This document shows positions 44,767-53,875 of a stretch of DNA of 64,000 nucleotides, piece by piece (within the stretch, counting starts at the first letter, position 1; each line of letters opens with the position of its first letter). The notes under the pieces were generated by a model, which made no database searches, had not been told where the DNA came from, and saw nothing but the letters and a program-made list of their open reading frames with translations. The position numbers and the translations under genes are program-made. The stretch comes from JBEBVQ01 sp964527735 (GTDB lineage: Bacteria; Bacteroidota; Bacteroidia; Chitinophagales; Chitinophagaceae), in NCBI GenBank assembly GCA_964527735.1, contig CAZGPG010000004.1, positions 124,001 to 188,000 of the forward strand, read 5' to 3'.

Positions 44767-44817
44767 GGATTATTTATAAACTGTTCTCTTAAACTTCAAA
44801 ATCTGATTGATGCCCGG

Positions 44818-47640
44818 CTACCGCAGCAAATGAAAATTACCATGTTGGGTATACGGTTTCCCGTCCATGCTGTACTGAAGCAGGTACACGTACGTACCCA
44901 TCTGCGCCGCACTACCTTTGTAATAACCATCCCAGCCCTGCAGCTTGTCATTTGTTATGTATACACGTTCTCCCCAGCGGTTGAAGACGCTTAGCGTCAC
45001 ACCTTCCAGGCGGCCCAGGTTGCCGAGGATACGGAACACATCATTCACACCATCGCTGTTGGGCGTAAATGCATTCGGCAGCCAGATGTCACAGAATATT
45101 TGCTTTACTGTTATCGTATCGCTGTTTGTCCCGCATTTATTGATCGCCGTAACAATGTATTCGCCGCCATACCGGATCATCAGATTACTGCCGTAGCTGC
45201 CATCAGACCAGCGCAACGAATCCGTATTCAATGCCCAGGCAGATAAATGCAACGGCGTCTCTTCGCACACCGTCGTATCAACTCCCAGCGATACGGTCGG
45301 CTTGGGATAATAATTCAAGCTAATTGTATCTCCGCCAACACATTTATGTTCGCTGGTGACCACTACACTGTATATGCCCGCTTCCGCCACAGATATTGAT
45401 GGAGTTGTTTCACCAGTGCTCCATTCATATATGCTATTAGTCCCGTAGCTTCCATCAAATACGATTGTTTGTTCCGGACAGATATCACCATCGTCGCCCA
45501 GGTCTATATCGGGATCCGGCATAGCGATGATGCTGATCGTATCGGGTACCACACAACCATCGAGGTTTACAGACAATATATAATCTCCTGTTTCCGAAAC
45601 ATGGATATAAGGCGTCGTCTCGCCGGCATTCCAGCTATAGGAAGCGCCGGCGATTTCTGTACCGATACGGGCCGGCGTCTGTTCACAGATCGTACTGTCT
45701 GCACCGATGTACACATGAGGATCGGGAATGGCAGTGATATAGATCGTATCGGATGATGTACAGCCATGAAAATCCACCTGAAGCCAGTAACGGCCACTCT
45801 GCATAACCGATAGTTCATTTGTCGACAACCCATTGCTCCACAGGTAATGGCTGCCCGAAGGTTGCACGGATGTTAGCACATACGGCAGCGCACTCATACA
45901 AAGATTCGTATCAGCGCCAAGATTTACTTCCGGGGACGGGTGGAATGTCAACATTACCGTATCGCCATCTGTACAGCCCCGGTCAGACACTACCAGCGAG
46001 TAACTACCAGAGGCCGTTACCGGGATTGTAGCCACAGAGGCCCCCGTGCTCCAGCTATAGACATACTGAGATGAGCCTCCGCCCATGCCTATCGTTATCG
46101 CATCCCCGTCACAAGCATCCAGGTCGGCACCCAGGTCCACAACAGGCGTCGACACAAAATCTACCGTCACCGTATCATCTGTACCACAAACCTGTCCCGA
46201 CACCTGCACAGAATACGTACCGGGTGTCGTTACCACGATCGACGGCGTTGTCTCGCCGGTACTCCAGGTATAGCCCGCAGCTCCCGTTTGGGTAGCATCC
46301 AGCGTATAGCTTGTACCATCACACACCACGGTATCAGGCCCCAGCAGATTATTCCGGCCCGAAACAACGACGATCTGCTTACAATAGGCAAAAGGCCCTT
46401 TGGGATCGCCTTGATCCATATACAGCGATACATCATAAACACCCGGAGATGTGAAAGTATATTCTGCAACAGGATCATAGTATTTTACTACTGCATTACC
46501 TGAAGGGATCGTCACAAGAGGGAAGCGGTATACCGTGTGTGAAGCATTATTGTTGAAGGACCCGGATATCGCCCATAAAGTATCATTATACCAATAGGGC
46601 TTAAACATCTGCATGGCGACACCAGTACCGTATATCTGTCCTAACGGAGTTACTGCAGGACTATTACTGGTAATATCGCTTTGAGGAAAATCAAGCTTGC
46701 CGACGCTTCCGTTCTGATTCATTAATAAAGCAAAAAAACCGTTACAACTATTTATCGTTGTGACACTTCGGTTAAGACTATTAAAATTGCTGGTGTTACC
46801 TAAGTTGTATGCAGTAGGATTATTGTTTTTGAGATCCAATCCAAAATGATAGCGTACTGTATTATTAGCAGACAGGTTGGTTATCAGCATATACCATTCT
46901 CCACCCTGCTTATGTAGTGCAAAATAATCGGGGCTGCTCAGCATCCCATGGCCGGGCAATGATTGGACTGTTGGTATATTCGCCAAGGAGTTTCCAAAAT
47001 CATAGCGTGTAATGTTAGTCAGCCAGTGATGACCAGCAAAACCAACCCATTCGCCATTGAACTTGGTAATAGCAAGCTGCATGGGCATTCCCTGACCAGA
47101 CAATGTAAGTCGTGTAGCAACAGGGCTATTATTAGCAATGTTGGGGCCGAGCTCCCAACGTACAAGGGTTCCGTTAGTAAAGAAAATAAACCAGTCCCCA
47201 TTGTCATCTTTTACGATTTCCACTGCCTCCAGGTTTCCGGCTGAATTATTAAATGCTCCCCCCGGATTACCAAGGTCTGTTACAATTGGTATACTATTCG
47301 GATTCTGGCCAAAGTCCATCCGTTGAACGGTCATAGAACCGTGACTTCCGGCAAATGCATGATAATTGCCTGTACTGGTATCGTACACCATTGTTACCTG
47401 ATCCACAGTGTTAAATCGGGTGCCATTTGTCCCGGTCCCAGGTACCGGTATGGCGGGAGTAAGAATTGGTGACATACTGGATGTAATAAATTCCCATGCG
47501 TAGGTAACATGATTGGTGGATGTATCCGCCGAACGAAATACAACGGGCTCATTGACACACACTGTATCTGGCGCTATGATCTGTGCGTGGCCTGACAATA
47601 CAATCAGCAAAAAGGATAGAGATAGAATTGTTGATTTCAT
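44818..47640 (-). CDS. propeller/Ig-like protein with gliding-associated type B C-terminus (cassette B, cargo 2)
   Basis: The 940-residue secreted protein (start 47640, signal MKSTILSLSFLLIVLSGHA) has an N-terminal propeller (about 30-400) with MVYDTSTGNYHAFAGSHG, VQRMDFGQNPN and WVGFAGHH-type blades. About six Ig-like repeats follow (VDLGADLDACDG, YSWSTGASVATI, and others), then the type B gliding-associated C-terminal domain (WLPNAFTPNSDGVNDVFRIL). The C-terminal half closely matches 16655-19390. The propeller instead resembles that of the neighbouring gene 47721-50858. The frame extends to 47724, but that region holds a perfect palindrome and the signal begins at 47640. Confidence 0.87.
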   Translation of the reverse strand: MKSTILSLSFLLIVLSGHAQIIAPDTVCVNEPVVFRSADTSTNHVTYAWEFITSSMSPILTPAIPVPGTGTNGTRFNTVDQVTMVYDTSTGNYHAFAGSHGSMTVQRMDFGQNPNSIPIVTDLGNPGGAFNNSAGNLEAVEIVKDDNGDWFIFFTNGTLVRWELGPNIANNSPVATRLTLSGQGMPMQLAITKFNGEWVGFAGHHWLTNITRYDFGNSLANIPTVQSLPGHGMLSSPDYFALHKQGGEWYMLITNLSANNTVRYHFGLDLKNNNPTAYNLGNTSNFNSLNRSVTTINSCNGFFALLMNQNGSVGKLDFPQSDITSNSPAVTPLGQIYGTGVAMQMFKPYWYNDTLWAISGSFNNNASHTVYRFPLVTIPSGNAVVKYYDPVAEYTFTSPGVYDVSLYMDQGDPKGPFAYCKQIVVVSGRNNLLGPDTVVCDGTSYTLDATQTGAAGYTWSTGETTPSIVVTTPGTYSVQVSGQVCGTDDTVTVDFVSTPVVDLGADLDACDGDAITIGMGGGSSQYVYSWSTGASVATIPVTASGSYSLVVSDRGCTDGDTVMLTFHPSPEVNLGADTNLCMSALPYVLTSVQPSGSHYLWSNGLSTNELSVMQSGRYWLQVDFHGCTSSDTIYITAIPDPHVYIGADSTICEQTPARIGTEIAGASYSWNAGETTPYIHVSETGDYILSVNLDGCVVPDTISIIAMPDPDIDLGDDGDICPEQTIVFDGSYGTNSIYEWSTGETTPSISVAEAGIYSVVVTSEHKCVGGDTISLNYYPKPTVSLGVDTTVCEETPLHLSAWALNTDSLRWSDGSYGSNLMIRYGGEYIVTAINKCGTNSDTITVKQIFCDIWLPNAFTPNSDGVNDVFRILGNLGRLEGVTLSVFNRWGERVYITNDKLQGWDGYYKGSAAQMGTYVYLLQYSMDGKPYTQHGNFHLLR

Positions 47641-47675
47641 TGTTTTGAGGGGTTTTATAACCTGTGTATGGTAGA

Positions 47676-47703
47676 GTAGAGACAGGGCATGCCCTGTCTC
47701 TAC
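47676..47703. repeat. perfect 28-bp palindrome GTAGAGACAGGGCA/TGCCCTGTCTCTAC
   Basis: Left arm 47676-47689 and right arm 47690-47703 are exact complements. The element sits in the 80-bp gap between cargo 1 and cargo 2. Related sequences occur at 7485-7512 and 60585-60608. In the transcript it would form a strong hairpin and might reduce expression of the genes downstream or protect upstream mRNA. Confidence 0.85.
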
Positions 47704-47720
47704 CATGTGTAACCCGTCCG

Positions 47721-50700
47721 TCATTGTTTCATTACACGTTCAATACCTATAACCATACCATCCGCATTCATCAGACGCAGCAGATATACTCCTGCAGCAT
47801 AACCCCGCAAATCCAGTTCCCGGACATCTGCCATGCGCTGCAGTATCCGACCATCCACTCCCAGCAACAGCGCATCCACACGAACCGGTGCCTGGATGTA
47901 CACAACACCCTCTGACGGGTTCGGATACACTTTTATATCTGTTGCCGACACCACCGCGCCCACAGACACGTCCGTCAGGTTCTGAACAGGAGACGAAGCG
48001 GTACAACCGTTACTATCAACAACCATAACGCGGTATCCGCCGTTGCTTGCCGGACGGTACGTAGAATCTTCCTCCCCGATCAATCCCTGATCTCCCGAAT
48101 ACCACTGATACGACACATATCCCGGCGTTGCATGCAACACTTCGCCATCCCACTCTATATCAATAACCGGAAGCTCATGAACCGTTACCGTAACTTCATT
48201 CGTACTGTCTTCACACATAGCAACCGCAGACCGGCCAACCACCACCTGATACACACCGCTTTCACCGACCTCGAGGAATGAGGCAGTAGCAAGGGGGTTC
48301 GCCACACCGTCCTCCTTCCACAGGTACGTCAATCCCGTATCCTGCGTACTTACTTCCAGCCGCACTACGCCGCCACGGCAGAAGGCAGTATCATTATGAT
48401 CCAGAGATACTACCGGACGATCGTACACGCGAAGATCTATCTCCTGAGTACTGTCTACACATCCGCTCAACTGATCCGTAGCCACTACCTTGTAGTTGCC
48501 CGTTGTCCGTGCGGCATGACGGTTTCCCGTACCCACCGGACCTCCATCCTGTTTCCATTGATAATTATACCCGCTGCCCGAAGCCGTCAGTACCACACTG
48601 TCGCCCGCACATACTTCTGTAATGCCGCCTGTAACAGTTACCTGTGTTACCGGCAGCGTATTCACCGTAACCTGATGTGTCGCCGTATTCTTACAACCCG
48701 TAGACGTATTTGTACCTTCTACGGTATAGGTTGTTGTGGAAGACGGCGATACTGTTGCCGTGGCCGCACTGCCACCTGTCGGAGACCAGCTGTATGTATT
48801 GGCGCCGCTCGCAGTAAGCGTTGCGCTCTGACCATTACAGATCGCTACTGTCGCAGGAGCAATATTCACACCTGGCAACACGTTCACTGTCACCTCACGG
48901 GTGGCTGTATTCTTACAACCTGTAGTACTGTTTGTACCTTCTACAGTATAGGTTGTTGTGGAAGACGGCGATACTGTTGCCGTGGCTGCGCTACCGCCCG
49001 CCGGGGACCAACTATACGTTGTGGCGCCGCTCGCCGTCAACTGAATGCTGCCACCAGCACAGACCGCTGCTGTACCCGGACTAATAGAGATAACCGGGAG
49101 CTGGTTAACTGTAACCTGACGTGAGGCAAGTGATACACAACCATTACCATCAGTACCCGTCACGGTATAGGTAGTGGTAGCGCCCGGCGTAAAAGTGGCA
49201 GCGGCATTTGCTCCCCCGCTATGATCCCAGCTATAGGTAACTGCGCCACTTGCCGTAAGGGTGATGTTATTCCCTATGCAAATGGAAGGCGCTCCGGGAC
49301 TAATGGAAATAACAGGAAGAGTATGTACCGTAACAGATGTATCCCGGGGATCCTGGCTTTGTACATTATTACTGTTAACCGCCCATACCTGGAGTATTCC
49401 ACTCGTAGCCGAAGCATCAAAAGAGATAGTATTAGTCGGATTGGTAGTTAAGTTGGTATAGGAAGCGCCCGTACCGGTATAATTCCATCTGTAACTCACA
49501 GCATCATTTACTGCAGGGACGGTATAGGTTACATTATTCTGTTCACGGCAGACCGAAGCCGGAGCCGCAGTGTAGAGGCCGGGCTGTGCCGGACCTGAAG
49601 GAACTGCGGAGACATTAACAGTACGGCAATAAGACGTTAGCATTCCACCGTTACGTCCTCCCTGATTTAATATCAAGGTAATGTCATAACTCGCGGCACT
49701 GGTAAAAGTATGTGTCGCTTCATTATCATAGTATTTATGTTGTTCTGCTACAAGCGGTATCAGCTTGGTACGATACATCGCATTCCCCCAGGTATGTGAG
49801 ATCATACAAAAAGTATCATTATACACATATGCAGTAGCGTATTGAAAACTTGCTGTACTCAGGTTATAAGTAGCAACCAGCGTTGGCGGATTTGTAAAAG
49901 AACTTCCGAAATCTATTTTTTGGATCGCAGCCGACCCTGAAGAACCCTCTCTCTGGATAAAACCATATAACTTACCACAAGTATGTGCCAATGTCATTCC
50001 CCTTACATTCCCTACGGCGCCAGGCAGACTTGAGAAATATACATTGGGAGATTTATTCTGGAGATCTGCCCCAAATTCAAGACGGGCGACCTTGCTGGAC
50101 GAAGCTTGCTGAGCTGCCAGCAGGAACCATTCATTATCTTGTTTATACAAACCCGAATAGTAAACTGCTCCTATTGCCTCATTTGTAGGCACCGTAGCAC
50201 CCTCAGCCAGCGTGACTCCCTGAGCGCCTGATACATTGCTCAGGTCTGCGCCAAAATCTATCCTGGCTACTTTCCAGCCAGCAGTAAAGCCAAACCATTC
50301 TCCCTTATCTTTTACCATAGCGATGGTAGCGGGCACCCCTGAGAGATCAGGTATCGTTACCGTCTGTACTCCGGTTGAAGCCTGTCCAAGCCCGTTGGCA
50401 AACTCAATAACATCTACATTGTCACCTGCCCTTACTGTTACAACGTACCATTTCGCCGCGTCCTCATCATATACCACATCCACGCCTCCTCTTGTATTAG
50501 CCGCCCGGACATTTTCTGCAGTACCCGGAGTATTGTTGGGATCATTTCCAAAATTTACCCGTTGCACGCCTGTACTCCCTGTAAAAAACACATAATAGTT
50601 GCCATCATCATACACCATCGCGCTGCTGTAATCAATTGCTGTAATACCATTTAAAGTTGCAGAAACAGGTGTGGGGGGAGTATAGGAGGACGGATTGAAA

Positions 50701-50858
50701 TCCATATTCCGGAAATTCCAACTGTAGGTGGCAGCCTTCTCTCCTGATGTAAATGTAAGAGGCGTATTTACTGTTATCGATGACGGAACGCTTATCTGAG
50801 CATACCCTATAAGCGAAATCATTAATAACGGACATACAAAAAGTAATTGCTTTGTCAT
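47721..50858 (-). CDS. propeller/Ig-like protein with T9SS type A signal (cassette B, cargo 1)
   Basis: The 1045-residue secreted protein has a signal peptide (MTKQLLFVCPLLMISLIGYA) and an N-terminal propeller (about 45-390; YDDGNYYVFFTGSTGVQRVN, GEWFGFTAGWKVARIDFG). An Ig-like series follows, including three SCT-type repeats (LTASGATTYSWSPAGG and near copies). The end is a type A sorting domain (IKVYPNPSEGVVYIQ ... VMKQ). The last 300 residues are paralogous to cargo 1 of cassette A (TAFC-GG motif, TGLTY-W, NEVTVTVH). It is the first gene of the minus-strand run and is divergent from the LytS-type propeller kinase. Confidence 0.86.
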   Translation of the reverse strand: MTKQLLFVCPLLMISLIGYAQISVPSSITVNTPLTFTSGEKAATYSWNFRNMDFNPSSYTPPTPVSATLNGITAIDYSSAMVYDDGNYYVFFTGSTGVQRVNFGNDPNNTPGTAENVRAANTRGGVDVVYDEDAAKWYVVTVRAGDNVDVIEFANGLGQASTGVQTVTIPDLSGVPATIAMVKDKGEWFGFTAGWKVARIDFGADLSNVSGAQGVTLAEGATVPTNEAIGAVYYSGLYKQDNEWFLLAAQQASSSKVARLEFGADLQNKSPNVYFSSLPGAVGNVRGMTLAHTCGKLYGFIQREGSSGSAAIQKIDFGSSFTNPPTLVATYNLSTASFQYATAYVYNDTFCMISHTWGNAMYRTKLIPLVAEQHKYYDNEATHTFTSAASYDITLILNQGGRNGGMLTSYCRTVNVSAVPSGPAQPGLYTAAPASVCREQNNVTYTVPAVNDAVSYRWNYTGTGASYTNLTTNPTNTISFDASATSGILQVWAVNSNNVQSQDPRDTSVTVHTLPVISISPGAPSICIGNNITLTASGAVTYSWDHSGGANAAATFTPGATTTYTVTGTDGNGCVSLASRQVTVNQLPVISISPGTAAVCAGGSIQLTASGATTYSWSPAGGSAATATVSPSSTTTYTVEGTNSTTGCKNTATREVTVNVLPGVNIAPATVAICNGQSATLTASGANTYSWSPTGGSAATATVSPSSTTTYTVEGTNTSTGCKNTATHQVTVNTLPVTQVTVTGGITEVCAGDSVVLTASGSGYNYQWKQDGGPVGTGNRHAARTTGNYKVVATDQLSGCVDSTQEIDLRVYDRPVVSLDHNDTAFCRGGVVRLEVSTQDTGLTYLWKEDGVANPLATASFLEVGESGVYQVVVGRSAVAMCEDSTNEVTVTVHELPVIDIEWDGEVLHATPGYVSYQWYSGDQGLIGEEDSTYRPASNGGYRVMVVDSNGCTASSPVQNLTDVSVGAVVSATDIKVYPNPSEGVVYIQAPVRVDALLLGVDGRILQRMADVRELDLRGYAAGVYLLRLMNADGMVIGIERVMKQ
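48675..49100. repeat. tandem 222-bp coding repeat
   Basis: The sequence GGTTGTTGTGGAAGACGGCG begins at 48729 and again at 48951, a spacing of 222 bp (74 codons), with identity continuing well beyond this. It encodes two consecutive Ig-like domains of cargo 1 of cassette B. Confidence 0.75.
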
Positions 50859-51076
50859 GGAATATTGAATTTATTTTATTAGGCAAACAAGAAAATAACC
50901 CGACGAAAATAACCGCCTGCTCACTACGCTTTCACTGCATTTTACAAGCGGTCGCTTTTGTTTACAGATGGCGTGAGGCATTTTATGGATGATATAAACC
51001 GGATTACATAATCTGATGCTTTTATTATTTACCGGAAGAACCTGCTAACTTTATTGTCTTTATATTAAAACCAACC
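50859..51076. promoter_or_regulatory. 218-bp divergent control region of cassette B
   Basis: It separates the cargo operon (minus) from the LytS/LytTR genes (plus). It holds an inverted repeat AAGCG-GT-CGCTT (50946-50957) within an A/T-rich context, and a -7-like TAACTTTA (about 51047-51054) upstream of the kinase. No perfect TAnnTTTG was found. A shared operator would fit the arrangement but is inference. Confidence 0.4.
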
Positions 51077-53875
51077 ATGAAATTCCTGACATTGCTGTTA
51101 CCTGCAATCATTTACTGGCCGGCGGCCCTTTATGCCCAGGAATTATTTCTGAAACATTACACGATCGACAATGGTTTATTGAGCAACGAAGTGCACAGCA
51201 TACAGGAAGATTCGTCAGGATTACTATGGCTGGCCACTGACCGTGGCATCATGCAATACAACGGTTATGATTTTTATAAAATACCTGTTTCCGGTACACA
51301 TGCTATATACCCCTGGTTCGGCATCAAAAAGGACCTGTATACCGGTACTCTTTATTTTGTAGGGCTTAACGGGAATGTGGCTTATTATAAAAACGGGAAA
51401 CTGACATTACACCCCAACAATGATCTGCTGAAACAAGAACATAACCTGAACGATATTACTTCCTTTACTGCAAAAAGAGACAGTATATGGTTCAGTTTCG
51501 ACAACAATACCAATATCACATTGCTGGCCCCCGACGGAAACATATTCCGCCAAAGCTATCCATCCGGCCTGTACTATAATGAGGAGCATAATTACATGTA
51601 TCTCATCAGCACGAATGAAACCCGGAATATCGTGCCTGTATATATTACCTGGGATAATCAGCAAAAGACCCGGGACAGTATAGTATTACCCTCATTACAT
51701 TCGATCAACTTTCTGCACCACCAGCAGGCAGGGGATTTAGACCTGCTGATCTCCGGCATCCAGATACTGTGCTATAAAAACAGCGTAAAGCAATGGCACA
51801 AATCATTTCCGAGCGATATCCTGTCTTTCCATATGCTGGATGAAAACCACGCCCTGATCGGTTTACGCAATAACGGTGTCGGTCTGTATAAGCTGAAATC
51901 CGGCATGCTGACAGGGCCACACCATATCTGGCTCCGGGACCTGTCCGTCACCAATATATACAGGGATATACAAGGCGGGATCTGGTTTACCACTATTGAA
52001 AACGGCGTGTTTTATTCACATCCCACACAGGCTGTTTACTGGCCGGATAAAGGGAAAATCAATTTTATCTCTTCCCGGAACGGGAAAACATACATAGGCT
52101 ATAGTTCAGGTAATATACGCACTTTCCGGGATGCCAGCCTGGTACAGGGCATGCAGGCTCCACAGGAAGAAAACACAAGACCGGAGGAGGTTGGTAATTA
52201 CCACATAAAACGGATAGATAGTAATTCCGGAGACATCTACGGAAAAACGGAGACCCTGAATAAGGCATACATGTTATCTCCCGATACCGGACAGGAAAAA
52301 AATATAACCATAACATGCATTCAGCATGATAAACATAACGGAGGCACCTGGGTCGGAAGCTACCAGGGATTAAAATATTACAAAAACAGGGTACTGACAG
52401 ACTTATCGTACCTGCACCCCGGTCTTTCACAACGCATTACGGGGTTAGGCTCCCTGTCCGGAAAATATCTTGCCGTTGCTACACTCGGAGATGGCCTTAT
52501 CATTATCAACGACAGCTCATTACATACATTAGATGCTGAAAATGGTCTGCCTGCAACCATTATTAATGATATGGACGTCCACCGGGATACTATATGGCTC
52601 GGCACAAACAAGGGTATCAGCAAGGTAGTTTTTGCAAATGACAGTTTCCAGGTATGGCATTACGGCAGCGGATACGGATTGCCTACGCTGGGCATCAACA
52701 AGCTGGCCGTCTCGGAAAACTGGATCTATTTTGACTGGATCAACAATATCGTAGCCATAGAAAAAAACAAACTGAAGAATCTCCCGCCATCCTCCCCACC
52801 CATAATCACATCGGTGCTGGTGAATGAATCAGATACCATGCACCAACCGGTTCCATTACGTTATAACCAGAATACCATACAAATCAATTTTAACAGCATC
52901 AACCTGGCTAACGGTCCGGGGCAGGTATATCGCTACCGGCTGGACGGATTCGATAATACCTGGCGTACCACAACAGAACGGCAGCTGGTATTTGCCCACC
53001 TTCCTCCCGGCTCTTTTACTTTTATACTTGAAGTAGCAGACGGGCAGGGAATGTTTCTGCCCGAACAGGCAACCTGGTCCTTTACGATACGTCCGGCATT
53101 CTGGCAGCAATGGTGGTTTTCTTATGCCGTCGGGTTGCTGTTGCTGTTTGCTGCTTTTATTATATTTACCCGCCACCTGCGGGCAGTTAAAAATAAAAAC
53201 CAGTTAATGCTTTCTCTTTCGGAGAACCAGCAGAAAGCGCTGGTGCAGCTCATCAATCCGCATTTTATATTCAATGTCCTCAACTCATTCTCTTCTGCTG
53301 TCGCTACGGAAAACAAGATGAGTGCCCTGACCATCATCAGCCGCTTCACCCGGCTGATACGGATGTCCATAGAACTGGCAAGGAAAAAAAATGTAATGCT
53401 CAGTGAGGAAATTGACCTGCTGGAGAAATACCTGGAGCTGGAGACAATACGTTTTCCCGGTAAGTTTACCTATAGCATTACCATAGACCCACGCATTGAG
53501 CCCGGCAATACAGAGGTCCCCGGTATGCTGATACAACCGTTTGTGGAAAATGCCATCAAGCACGGCATTATGCACCTCTTCGGCAAGATAGGGAATATTA
53601 CCATCTCTTTTGAGTTGCAGCACGATCTGATATTATGCGTCGTAGAAGATAACGGCGTAGGTCGGCAAAGATCCGCAGAGATCAACCGGCATAAAGAGAT
53701 TGAGCATGAATCCACGGGTATTCCTGTCACCTTGCAGCGGCTTCAGTTATTACATAAAGAAAAACAGAAAAAGTATATTTACAGTATTACAGATAAAACA
53801 GATGACCACGGCAATCCTTCCGGAACCAGAATTATTTTTTCCATTCCCTATACCCTGAAACAATATAAAAAATGA
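51077..53875 (+). CDS. propeller-type sensor histidine kinase, LytS class (cassette B)
   Basis: The 932-residue sensor has a signal peptide (MKFLTLLLPAIIYWPAALYA) and a periplasmic propeller region with two-component-regulator repeats (DNGLLSNEVHSIQEDSSGLL, DIQGGIWFTTIENGV, GLPATIINDMDVHRDTIWLG). A Y_Y_Y domain (about 590-670) and one membrane helix (about 679-698) follow. The kinase is of the His_kinase/LytS type: LINPHFIFNVLNSF (His about 728), then LIQPFVENAIKHGI and DNGVGR. It overlaps the LytTR regulator by 4 bp (ATGA). The propeller part is similar in kind to the cassette A kinase, but the catalytic module is a different class. Confidence 0.9.
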   Translation: MKFLTLLLPAIIYWPAALYAQELFLKHYTIDNGLLSNEVHSIQEDSSGLLWLATDRGIMQYNGYDFYKIPVSGTHAIYPWFGIKKDLYTGTLYFVGLNGNVAYYKNGKLTLHPNNDLLKQEHNLNDITSFTAKRDSIWFSFDNNTNITLLAPDGNIFRQSYPSGLYYNEEHNYMYLISTNETRNIVPVYITWDNQQKTRDSIVLPSLHSINFLHHQQAGDLDLLISGIQILCYKNSVKQWHKSFPSDILSFHMLDENHALIGLRNNGVGLYKLKSGMLTGPHHIWLRDLSVTNIYRDIQGGIWFTTIENGVFYSHPTQAVYWPDKGKINFISSRNGKTYIGYSSGNIRTFRDASLVQGMQAPQEENTRPEEVGNYHIKRIDSNSGDIYGKTETLNKAYMLSPDTGQEKNITITCIQHDKHNGGTWVGSYQGLKYYKNRVLTDLSYLHPGLSQRITGLGSLSGKYLAVATLGDGLIIINDSSLHTLDAENGLPATIINDMDVHRDTIWLGTNKGISKVVFANDSFQVWHYGSGYGLPTLGINKLAVSENWIYFDWINNIVAIEKNKLKNLPPSSPPIITSVLVNESDTMHQPVPLRYNQNTIQINFNSINLANGPGQVYRYRLDGFDNTWRTTTERQLVFAHLPPGSFTFILEVADGQGMFLPEQATWSFTIRPAFWQQWWFSYAVGLLLLFAAFIIFTRHLRAVKNKNQLMLSLSENQQKALVQLINPHFIFNVLNSFSSAVATENKMSALTIISRFTRLIRMSIELARKKNVMLSEEIDLLEKYLELETIRFPGKFTYSITIDPRIEPGNTEVPGMLIQPFVENAIKHGIMHLFGKIGNITISFELQHDLILCVVEDNGVGRQRSAEINRHKEIEHESTGIPVTLQRLQLLHKEKQKKYIYSITDKTDDHGNPSGTRIIFSIPYTLKQYKK

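Noticed and set aside
50859..51076. Second riboswitch or sRNA in the cassette B divergent region
   Set aside because: No conserved aptamer core or strong structured block is visible, only a short inverted repeat.
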